The notes beneath the pieces were generated by a model. That model did no database searches, was not told where the DNA came from, and worked only from the letters and a program-made list of their open reading frames with translations. A program made the position numbers and the translations under genes. From assembly GCA_003132865.1 (NCBI GenBank), contig PKYZ01000358.1, positions 1 through 27,414 on the forward strand: 27,414 bases of DNA, given 5' to 3'. This document shows, one piece after another, positions 1 through 6,319 of this stretch (position 1 is its first letter; each line of letters opens with the position of its first letter). The stretch is from Bryobacterales bacterium. GTDB taxonomy: Bacteria > Acidobacteriota > Terriglobia > Bryobacterales > Bryobacteraceae.

Positions 1-2515
1 AGAAGCTGACGATTTTGAAGACGCGCTGGCCGTCACCCCAGCTCCGGACATACACGTACTTACTATCGCCCAGCTTAGCGATTAGATCGGCGGTGACTCC
101 GGTTTCTTCGCGGACTTCCCTGAGTGCAGCTTCCAGCGGCTTCTCGCCCGGATCGTGCGATTCCAACACCGTCTGATAGCGCGCATCCCACTCCGAAGCG
201 AAGTACAGCCCGCGCTCCTGTATCCACCCTTCGAAATCCTTCTGCGTAATCTCGTTGGGCGTACTCAGCAGCGGATTCCCCGGATTCGTAAACGTCACCG
301 GCGCTTCCTCCACCGAGACGCGCTCGCGTCCCACCTTGAACGGATACGGCCCCATCGGCACCAGACTGCCGTCCGTCACATTGTACTGGTCGATCAGCTT
401 GCCGCCGTTGCGCAAATAGTCGAGCAGCCGCGGCAAGTTCACCCGTAGGTCCGCGCGCGTGTTGTACGCCCGCACGCCGGTCACTATCGCGTCGAATTCC
501 GAGAGGTCGCGTTGCTCCAGGTCGGAAGGCGTCAGCAGCGTCACTTCGCAGCCCATCTGGCGGATGGCATCGGGCATCTGGTCTCCCGCGCCCATCACGT
601 AGCCTACTTTCCGCGCCGTGACCCGCACATCCGCCCGCACCAGCCTCACCACCGCCGGCGGGAACACCGTCAACGGCGGCAGCGGCGGATGCGAGATCAC
701 CTGCATGCCCACGCCGATCTCGCGGTCACCCACGCGCGCCACGCCTCGAAGCCACGCCGGCGGATCCGGCCCTCGAGCCGGCGTCACTTCGAAGGCCAGC
801 GGCTGCTGCTGGCCGGCTTGCGCCTGCTCGAACGCCCGTGATACCGGCTCCGCGCTCCACCCCGCGTCCAGCGCCAGCCGCACATCGCCCGCCACCTTCG
901 GCACATTCGCGTGCACCTCGATCTCCACTCTGCGCGCGTCGCCGTTCGGAAACAGCACCACATCCTGCGGCAGGTTCAGCGCCACCGGCGGCACCACCGT
1001 CAGCGCGCGAGTCTGCTCGCCATCCACGCGATCGACATAACGGTGGCGCACCGGCCGCACCAGGTCGAACGCCACGCCGCCGGCCTCCATCCCGAAGCGC
1101 AGATTCAACAGCGGCGGATCGTCCGGCAGGCCGACCATTCGCTGGTCGGATATCGTGTACGTGTCGCCCTGCTTCGGCTCCCGCAACCAGAACGGCTGCG
1201 AATAGGGTTGATCGGCCGGAACCGCGTATTTGAGCTGCGCATTCACCGGTTGGTTCGGCGGCAGCGCCGTGCGATGCGCGGCGTCATGCGTGGCGTCATG
1301 GGTATCCGTGCGCGACTCGCCGCCCATGCCCTCCAGCGTCAGACTGTCGAGCGCCATCGGAAACGCCGAGCGGTTCAGCGCCGTGTAGCCTACTTCCACG
1401 GTTGCGCCCGGCACCACGGCGTAGCTGTCCGCATTCGCGTCCAGCCACAATCCCGCGCATAGCGCGATCGCCTCGTGCAGTTCGACCAGCTTTTCACTCG
1501 CCCACGGGTCGTGGATTGCGGCGATCAGGGGGTGCGCTTTCAGCAGCAGCGGAATCGTGCGCTCGGGATGCTCGGGCTCGAAGGTGCGCACCGCCTCGGC
1601 CAGGATGCGCCCGATCTCCGCCCCACCAGGCACGCGCTCCCACGTCGTGTCGATGCCGTCTAAAGCGTCCTTCGCAGGCGCGTCGCCTGCCACGGGCACC
1701 AGGAATTGCCGCGACGGTCCCGGCCGCTGCGACGCCCCCATGCCCTGGCTGCGATGCATGCTGCGGCTCATCCCCGCGATCTGGCTGTACGAAACGCCCA
1801 GCACCGGATTGTATGCGCCCGTATCCACTTCGATGCGCCCCGGAGCCGCCGCCGCGTCCTTCTCCTGCTCGCGCGTGAAGCTGAAGGTGTTGAACAGCAG
1901 CCGCCGCGCCTTCCACGGCTCCACGAATTTCAGTTGCTCTGGAAAACGGCTGGGGTCGCCCGCCGCGAAAAACGCTTCTTTACCCAGGATGGCCGAAACC
2001 TGGTGCTGCCCGTGCCCGTCCTTCGGCGTGCCCGAAAAGCGCAGAATCACCACATCCGGACGGAACCGGCGAATTACCCACACCACATCGGAAAGGATGC
2101 GCTCGCGTCCCCACTTGGCGAAAGTCTCTTCCGGCGTTTTCGAATATCCGAAGTCGATCGCGCGCGTGAAATACTGCTCCGCGCCGTCGATCCGCCGGGC
2201 CGCCAGCAATTCGTGCGAACGAATCAGCCCCAGCAAATCGCCCTGCTCCGGACCAATCAGGTTCTGCCCGCCTTCGCCGCGCGTGAGCGATAGATAGCCC
2301 GTGCGCATCTGGCGGCCGCGCGCGTAGTACGCCAGAATCGCCGTATTCTCGTCGTCCGGGTGCGCCGCGATCAGCAGCACGCTGCCGAGCACCGTCAGCT
2401 TCTTGAGCGATTGCTCGATCGCCGGCGTGCCGGAAAAAGGCGCCTGCGCAAATGCGGGCGCGAGCAGGAACGAGCAAAGGAGCAGCGCGAGAGACTTGGC
2501 GGAATGAGTGCGCAT
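1..2515 (-). CDS. PIG-L/LmbE family deacetylase, partial, with a Nudix-like C-terminal end
   Basis: Open frame of 838 codons from the ATG at 2515 to the window edge; I read it through without an in-frame stop. Residues 1-24 form a signal peptide (charged start, Leu-rich core, then APAFAQ), so the protein is probably exported. The PIG-L zinc motif AHPDDE is at residues 51-56, and a second metal-site stretch DGHGQHQ carries H168 and H171. Family members are zinc-dependent N-deacetylases of GlcNAc-type substrates; the substrate here is unknown. The long C-terminal region matches the large (about 800-residue) acidobacterial PIG-L proteins up to FEGWIQERGLYF and HDPGEKPLE. After that the expected family ending is replaced by REVREETG and about 35 more residues typical of Nudix hydrolases. 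The 3' end of the gene lies outside the window. No clear ribosome binding site precedes the ATG. Confidence 0.85.
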   Translation of the reverse strand, partial: MRTHSAKSLALLLCSFLLAPAFAQAPFSGTPAIEQSLKKLTVLGSVLLIAAHPDDENTAILAYYARGRQMRTGYLSLTRGEGGQNLIGPEQGDLLGLIRSHELLAARRIDGAEQYFTRAIDFGYSKTPEETFAKWGRERILSDVVWVIRRFRPDVVILRFSGTPKDGHGQHQVSAILGKEAFFAAGDPSRFPEQLKFVEPWKARRLLFNTFSFTREQEKDAAAAPGRIEVDTGAYNPVLGVSYSQIAGMSRSMHRSQGMGASQRPGPSRQFLVPVAGDAPAKDALDGIDTTWERVPGGAEIGRILAEAVRTFEPEHPERTIPLLLKAHPLIAAIHDPWASEKLVELHEAIALCAGLWLDANADSYAVVPGATVEVGYTALNRSAFPMALDSLTLEGMGGESRTDTHDATHDAAHRTALPPNQPVNAQLKYAVPADQPYSQPFWLREPKQGDTYTISDQRMVGLPDDPPLLNLRFGMEAGGVAFDLVRPVRHRYVDRVDGEQTRALTVVPPVALNLPQDVVLFPNGDARRVEIEVHANVPKVAGDVRLALDAGWSAEPVSRAFEQAQAGQQQPLAFEVTPARGPDPPAWLRGVARVGDREIGVGMQVISHPPLPPLTVFPPAVVRLVRADVRVTARKVGYVMGAGDQMPDAIRQMGCEVTLLTPSDLEQRDLSEFDAIVTGVRAYNTRADLRVNLPRLLDYLRNGGKLIDQYNVTDGSLVPMGPYPFKVGRERVSVEEAPVTFTNPGNPLLSTPNEITQKDFEGWIQERGLYFASEWDARYQTVLESHDPGEKPLEAALREVREETGVTADLIAKLGDSKYVYVRSWGDGQRVFKIVSF

Positions 2516-2552
2516 CCAAGATAATGGTAGTCCATCGAGAGCGATGAAAAGA

Positions 2553-2594
2553 GCGGGTCCTGGAGGACCCGCGCAGACCTGCAGGTCTGCCCCA
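2553..2594. repeat. Composite palindromic intergenic repeat, copy 1
   Basis: Two adjoining palindromes: a hairpin gcgggtcc/ggacccgc at 2553-2572 and the perfect 18-bp palindrome gcagacctgcaggtctgc at 2573-2590, followed by cccac. The same composite, inverted and slightly diverged, lies at 21749-21794. It sits between the divergent PIG-L start and the patatin remnant. It codes for nothing and is probably a dispersed genomic repeat. Confidence 0.7.
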
Positions 2595-2632
2595 CGGGCA
2601 GTTGGAAGTTCGCGGCCGCGGTTCCCGCTCCC

Positions 2633-3170
2633 ATGCGCCTCGGCGTGGCGCTGGGCGGAGGGTTCGCGCGCGGCCTGGTGCACATCGGCGTGATCGGCGT
2701 TCTCAAGCAAAACGGCATTCCGATTCATTGCATCACCGGTGCCAGCACCGGAGCCATCGTGGCAGCGAACGCATGGAGCGGTTCCTGCGCAAATCGCTGA
2801 AGTGCTATAGCTTCGAACAAATGCGTATCCCGCTGGGCGTGGTGGCCACCGGCGTGGTCACCGGCGAGGCCGTGATCTTCCGCGACCGCGGCGATGTGGC
2901 GCTGCCCATCCGCGCAAGCTGCTCGTATCCCGGCTTGTTCCAGCCCGTGCGCTGTGGCGATCGCCTGCTGGGCGCCACGCACGTGGTCTCGCTGCACCTG
3001 CCGATGCAAGGCGCCGCCGCTACCCCCACGAACATGTTCCATGTGATTAATCGATGCTTCCGGATCCTGCAATGGGACGCCTTCGATAGCGCCATGCAAT
3101 TGCTCAAAGCCGGCGAAGAGGCCGCCCGGCAAGCTCTGCCGAGATTCAAGCTTGGGCGGGTTTGCCGCAG
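2633..3170 (+). pseudogene. Patatin-like phospholipase remnant
   Basis: The first frame, from the ATG at 2633, reads MRLGVALGGGFARG and then GASTGAIVAAN. These are the Gly-rich oxyanion motif and the GXSXG serine elbow of patatin-like lipases of the bacterial RssA type. A stop (2798-2800) follows at once. Homology resumes in another frame from about 2773 with MERFLRKSLK, IPLGVVATGVVTGEAVIF and IRASCSYPGLFQPV. It then jumps from DRLLG straight to ATHVVSLHLP, so the segment that normally carries the catalytic Asp (DGG/DGA) is missing. At least two deletions, one of them frame-shifting, make it non-functional. The end coordinate is approximate, because the frame continues into repeat DNA beyond about 3170. 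Confidence 0.75.
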
Positions 3171-3179
3171 ATGCAACTT

Positions 3180-3234
3180 ACAGGCTAAAGTCTCTGTGCT
3201 ACCGCACGACAGGCTGAAGCCTGTCCTACCCCAG
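3180..3234. repeat. Dispersed inverted repeat (acaggct..agcctgt family), tandem copy
   Basis: Holds a degenerate unit at 3180-3207 (acaggctaaagtctctgtgc) and a good unit at 3208-3234 (gacaggctgaagcctgtc then ctaccccag). The second unit overlaps the nuoB stop codon. The same unit occurs at 14023-14049, at the 3' end of pepA. The core is an imperfect hairpin, acaggct with agcctgt. Confidence 0.75.
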
Positions 3235-3780
3235 ATTCAGAATCTGCCTGACCGTGCCGCTCTCGTTCTGGATCTTGCTCTGCAGCATCATTAGCGCCTG
3301 AATGAGTTGCTCCGGACGCGGCGGGCACCCCGGCACGTACACGTCGATCGGTATCACCTGGTTCACCGGGATCAGCGCGTAATTGTTGAACACGCCCGTA
3401 GAGGTGGCGCACGCGCCCATGGAGATCGCCCACTTGGGTTCCGGCATCTGTTGGTATAAATGGCGGATCACGGGCGCCATCTTGTTCGACACGCGGCCCG
3501 CGATGATGATCAGGTCCGATTGCCGCGGCGATCCGCGAAACACTTCGGCGCCGAAGCGCGCGATGTCGAACCGCGACGCGCTCATCGACATCATCTCGAT
3601 GGCGCAGCAAGCCAAGCCGAACGACATGGGCCAGATCGAATTCTTGCGCGCCCAGTTCACGGCTTTATCCAAGGTGGTCAACACCAAGCCTTCGGAAGCG
3701 GCGGCCGCTGCGCTGGCGACCGTCTCGTTATCCAGGCGCTCGAACAGTTCGACGGGACCGCTGGCAAAGGGTGCATCCAT
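3226..3780 (-). CDS. nuoB: NADH-quinone oxidoreductase subunit B
   Basis: 184 residues, close to the usual NuoB length. NuoB holds the terminal N2 [4Fe-4S] cluster that passes electrons to quinone in the peripheral arm of respiratory complex I. The cluster ligands are visible: the tandem Cys pair in [10 protein letters not shown] (about 58-59), the Cys in [10 protein letters not shown] (about 124) and the Cys in [10 protein letters not shown] (about 152). The conserved run [16 protein letters not shown] is also present. I chose the ATG at 3780 (MDAPF) because family similarity starts near there; the frame stays open upstream to 4230 but that part looks unlike NuoB. A purine-rich agaaga lies just before the ATG. 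No other nuo gene is adjacent, so it is an orphan here. The stop codon lies inside a dispersed repeat that abuts the coding end. Confidence 0.93.
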   Translation of the reverse strand: MDAPFASGPVELFERLDNETVASAAAAASEGLVLTTLDKAVNWARKNSIWPMSFGLACCAIEMMSMSASRFDIARFGAEVFRGSPRQSDLIIIAGRVSNKMAPVIRHLYQQMPEPKWAISMGACATSTGVFNNYALIPVNQVIPIDVYVPGCPPRPEQLIQALMMLQSKIQNESGTVRQILNLG

Positions 3781-3790
3781 ATCTTCTATT

Positions 3791-4150
3791 CTATACTGTC
3801 CGGGGATTCCGGTGGCGCGGGCCGCGCTTTGCGCGCCGGGGAGCGGGTGGCCATTCGGCTCCGGGGTGATGGGGGGGTGCCGTTTGATCGGCGGAGGCCG
3901 GGGGTTGCGGAAAGTCGCCGAGCACCTCGCGAGGAATGTTGCGCCAGACGCCGTCAAGGCGGAGGACCTGAGGGAGCACAAAATAGCTACGGTCCTGCTT
4001 GGAGGCGCCCCAAAGAATGCCCCGTCTATAGGTATCAGCTTGATCAAGCCCCATTTCCTTCTGGCGTTCGAGGCGGTTCTTGCGGTAGCGGTCCAGATCG
4101 GCGATGCTGCTGGAAATAGAGCGTTCGAGTCGAGTCTTTGACCTCCCAAA
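3791..4150 (-). other. Unassigned ORF or gene remnant upstream of nuoB
   Basis: This covers the otherwise empty stretch 3781-4369. A minus-strand frame ending at 3791 reads, from before its first ATG (4054), a charged sequence ([16 protein letters not shown]) and then [18 protein letters not shown] and [19 protein letters not shown]. The composition looks protein-like, but the last 35 residues are Pro/Arg-rich and look like frame read-through. No start codon with a good ribosome binding site precedes the charged part. I do not recognise the family. It is either a small real gene of 87 or more residues or a truncated remnant. I see nothing in 4151-4271. Confidence 0.3.
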
Positions 4151-4271
4151 TCAATCGAGGTTACGCTTAGTAGACGTGTGAGCGAACAGGCGGAAGGTGG
4201 CGTGATAACTGAGGTTTTTTGGCGCGGCAAATTGCAGCATAGGCCAGCGCTGCTCTCTGGCGGCGTTCATC

Positions 4272-4290
4272 GCAAGCCCCTACACACATT
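4272..4290 (+). repeat. 19-bp direct repeat, copy 1
   Basis: gcaagcccctacacacatt, found again exactly at 5481-5499 in the same orientation. The two copies bracket the Uma2 gene and the degraded toxin-antitoxin pair, about 1.2 kb apart, and each lies shortly upstream of an intact accessory gene. Confidence 0.75.
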
Positions 4291-4369
4291 CTTCGACTTC
4301 GTGATTTGAACGATTTGAAACGTTGAACCGGCATCCCGAATCGGCTACGATGGAAAATCGAGGTCCTGC

Positions 4370-4903
4370 ATGGCTGTCGAGACGGCACTTGTCACTGTCG
4401 ACGAATTCTTGCGGCTCCAGCCGCCAAAGGCGGGTCACTATGAGTTGCATCACGGCGAGATCGTCCTTATGACCGCGCCGAAATGGGGTCATCAGCGCAT
4501 CCAAGATCGGCTTGTAGCTCTGCTACGGTCAATGGCCGGCGACCGGGCATACGTCACGAAAGAGATGTCGTTCCGTCCGACGCCAGAGTACGAGGTGTGG
4601 GAAGCCGATGTTGGTCTTACGCTCACGGAACGCGCCAATGAGGTTGCGGACGACGAGTACTTGATGGGTGCTCCCGATCTGGCCGTCGAGGTTCTATCAC
4701 CGAGCAACACGGTCGATGAGATCACCGAGAGGATGTCCATCTGCATGGCGAACGGATGTGTTAGTTTTTGGATTGTCGATCCAAAACGTAAACGCGTATC
4801 CGTGACCGAAGGCGACGTGACGAAACACTACGGCGTATCGGCGTCAATCTCGTGCTCCTTACTTGAAGCGGATGTTCATGTGGAAGAGATTTTCAAGGGC
4901 TGA
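4370..4903 (+). CDS. Uma2 family protein (DUF820), restriction-endonuclease-like fold
   Basis: 177 residues, the full usual length of the family. The N-terminal part VDEFLRLQPPKAGHYELHHGEIVLM is the family start. D80 in VWEADVGL, P102-D103 and E107 in GAPDLAVEVLSPS resemble the PD-(D/E)xK active site. The family end SFWIVDPKRKRVSV is present. Members are putative DNA endonucleases common as multi-copy accessory genes; their cellular role is not established. The start is supported by gagg six bases before the ATG. One oddity is that the segment after SPSNTVDEITERM reads SICMANGCVSFWIVD, where members usually have a Lys-containing K..Y...GV pattern, so the catalytic Lys may be lost. It lies in an island of accessory genes. 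Confidence 0.85.
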   Translation: MAVETALVTVDEFLRLQPPKAGHYELHHGEIVLMTAPKWGHQRIQDRLVALLRSMAGDRAYVTKEMSFRPTPEYEVWEADVGLTLTERANEVADDEYLMGAPDLAVEVLSPSNTVDEITERMSICMANGCVSFWIVDPKRKRVSVTEGDVTKHYGVSASISCSLLEADVHVEEIFKG

Positions 4904-5099
4904 ATCCACCGGAATGCGGCATCGCGAAGAAGAGGCCGCTTTTGTTGCAATAGCGACGATGTACTGAGTGGCGTAAGGGAGCGCTGCCCAGTGGACGCTC
5001 CCTGCCAACCAGGGACTTTTGCGATCAGGCGGACGAATAATGGGCTTGAACAGCGCCGGGCCGGCCCACAGAGACCGCCCGGACCCCCGCAGATTTGTC

Positions 5100-5255
5100 T
5101 GTTAGCGCCAGTTAGCGGAGAAAACACCAACTCGCGCGTTCCGGTCTGTTTCCGCTTGCGTCCGCGATGCGGGGAGTTGATGAGGCTTTCGGAGCCGTCA
5201 TAGACGGTCTTCGCCACCGCGGTGGGATTATCGCGCCGGATGTACCGGGTGACGC
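5100..5255 (-). pseudogene. ParE/RelE-type toxin remnant
   Basis: The minus-strand frame reads RYIRRDNPTAVAKTVYDGSE, then SLINSPHRGRKRKQTGTREL and VFSPL. This is the middle of a ParE/RelE-superfamily toxin (helix, then PHRGR and the GTREL strand). The beginning is missing, and the C-terminal half that should follow VFSPLPY is replaced at about 5115 by unrelated sequence. It directly follows the antitoxin remnant, in the order and orientation of an original two-gene operon. Not functional as read. Confidence 0.6.
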
Positions 5256-5396
5256 TAGGATTTGCAATATCTTCTCGGCGTTGGCCCAGACTTCCTCGAG
5301 TTCCACAAACTCGCCGCGCTCGGCGGCGGCGATGCCCCGTTTCACGCCTTCACGAAAGCGGGCGCCGTCCTGCTCGGGGGTGAAATGGACTTCCAT
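5256..5396 (-). pseudogene. ParD-like antitoxin remnant, internally deleted
   Basis: Starts at the ATG at 5396 with MEVHFTPEQD and passes straight to ARFREGVKRGIAAAERGEFV and EEVWANAEKILQ. The first part resembles the start, and the second the C-terminal toxin-binding tail, of small antitoxins of the kind MxVHFTPEQEARL. The central part that normally lies between is missing, apparently an in-frame deletion. The normal stop after KILQ is lost, and the frame runs into the toxin remnant in the wrong frame. The identification is from memory of the family. Confidence 0.55.
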
Positions 5397-5480
5397 ACGC
5401 CTTCAGGGTAGTGGTTACGGCGGCTTCTGTCAACGGGCCAGTGCCTTCCTCGGCTCTACCGGTTTAAGGCTAACGCAGTT

Positions 5481-5499
5481 GCAAGCCCCTACACACATT
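5481..5499 (+). repeat. 19-bp direct repeat, copy 2
   Basis: Exact second copy of the sequence at 4272-4290. It ends 19 bases before the ATG of the RHH antitoxin gene and therefore overlaps its likely promoter region; an acacacattTGTGTGT inverted motif extends it downstream. Confidence 0.75.
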
Positions 5500-5518
5500 T
5501 GTGTGTTACGCTTGAGCT

Positions 5519-5761
5519 ATGGCGGCACGCAACATTACCTTGAGCCTCCCCGACGATCTGATTCGCAAGGCCAAGGTGCATGCAGCGCAGCGCAACAGCA
5601 CCGTGAATGCGCTGGTGCGCAAACTGCTCGAAGAGACCTTGTCGGATGACCGGCGGACGCGGGCCGCGGCCGATCGGCTGCTGGCGATCGCCGAACGCGG
5701 GCCCTATTTCAAGCGCGATCCGCGCTCGGTCCGCCGGGAAGAAATACATGAGCGTCGCTAA
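5519..5761 (+). CDS. Ribbon-helix-helix (VapB-type) antitoxin
   Basis: 80 residues. The N-terminus NITLSLPDDLIRKAKVHAAQ, then NSTVNALVRKLLEETL, has the strand-helix-helix pattern of ribbon-helix-helix DNA-binding antitoxins. The charged C-terminal tail (AERGPYFKRDPRSVRREE) would wrap the toxin. Its last 14 bases overlap the start of the PIN toxin, the usual arrangement for coupled translation and autoregulation by the toxin-antitoxin complex. No strong Shine-Dalgarno is seen before the ATG. The gene appears intact, in contrast to the degraded module just upstream. Confidence 0.85.
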   Translation: MAARNITLSLPDDLIRKAKVHAAQRNSTVNALVRKLLEETLSDDRRTRAAADRLLAIAERGPYFKRDPRSVRREEIHERR

Positions 5762-6164
5762 GGCGTTCTTCGATACAAACATTCTGCTGTACATGTACGG
5801 CGGAAGCGATCCGGCGAAACAGGCCAAGGCGGCGGAGTTATTCAATGCGCAGACGCGCACGGCGCGAGCGGTCGTGAGTACTCAGGTCGTGCAGGAGTTT
5901 TATGCAGTCGCCACTCGAAAGCTGGGCATGGCGAGCGAGGTGGCGGCCCGCATCGTTCGCAGCTTGCTCAGTCTTCCCCTGGTTATCATTGACGCGGATT
6001 CGATCCTGACGGCTTTAGCGATGGAGGAGCGTTACCAGATTTCATTCTGGGACGCTCTGATCGTGGCGGCGACCGAGGCAGCCGGTGCGCAGGTGCTCTA
6101 TACCGAGGATTTGAACGATGGACAGCAGTACGGGCAAGTGGTGGTGCGGAATCCGTTCCGCTGA
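5748..6164 (+). CDS. PIN-domain ribonuclease toxin (VapC-type)
   Basis: 138 residues, full PIN-domain length. The acidic metal-binding residues of the PIN active site are visible: D9 in FFDTNILLYMY, E50 in VVQEFYAV, D102 in FWDALIVAA and D121 (with E120) in LYTEDLNDG. PIN toxins are Mg-dependent RNases that cut specific tRNA or rRNA sites to stop translation; the target cannot be told from sequence. The start is the ATG at 5748, overlapping the antitoxin by 14 bases; a longer open frame upstream is just antitoxin DNA read in another frame. All key residues are present, so the module is probably active. Confidence 0.88.
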   Translation: MSVAKAFFDTNILLYMYGGSDPAKQAKAAELFNAQTRTARAVVSTQVVQEFYAVATRKLGMASEVAARIVRSLLSLPLVIIDADSILTALAMEERYQISFWDALIVAATEAAGAQVLYTEDLNDGQQYGQVVVRNPFR

Positions 6165-6218
6165 GTAAGGCACGGGTGCCTAACCGTTTTGGGGAGGACC
6201 GTCAAATGGGCGCCGGCA

Positions 6219-6242
6219 ACCGCTCCCTGACGGTCGCGGCTC
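6219..6242 (+). repeat. 24-bp direct repeat, copy upstream of malQ
   Basis: Begins accgctccctgacggtcg and ends cggctc; an identical copy in the same orientation lies at 8553-8576, just after malQ. Non-coding. The rest of 6165-6319 shows no gene. Confidence 0.75.
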
Positions 6243-6319
6243 AATTACGTTAAGCACCCTCATTCCACAGTGCCGGCAGATTCCGACCGGCAGTCCTGTA
6301 AAATCAATACATATCCCTC

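Noticed and set aside
1557..2297. Long plus-strand open frames across 155-2297
   Set aside because: They lie antisense to the PIG-L gene and read as Arg/His/Pro-rich sequence without family motifs; GC-rich coding DNA gives such shadows.
3781..4230. N-terminal extension of NuoB to 4230
   Set aside because: Sequence before MDAPF is unlike NuoB and low in quality; the family length fits the start at 3780.
4272..5499. Insertion sequence between the 19-bp repeats
   Set aside because: No transposase or terminal inverted repeats found inside, so only the repeat pair itself is reported.
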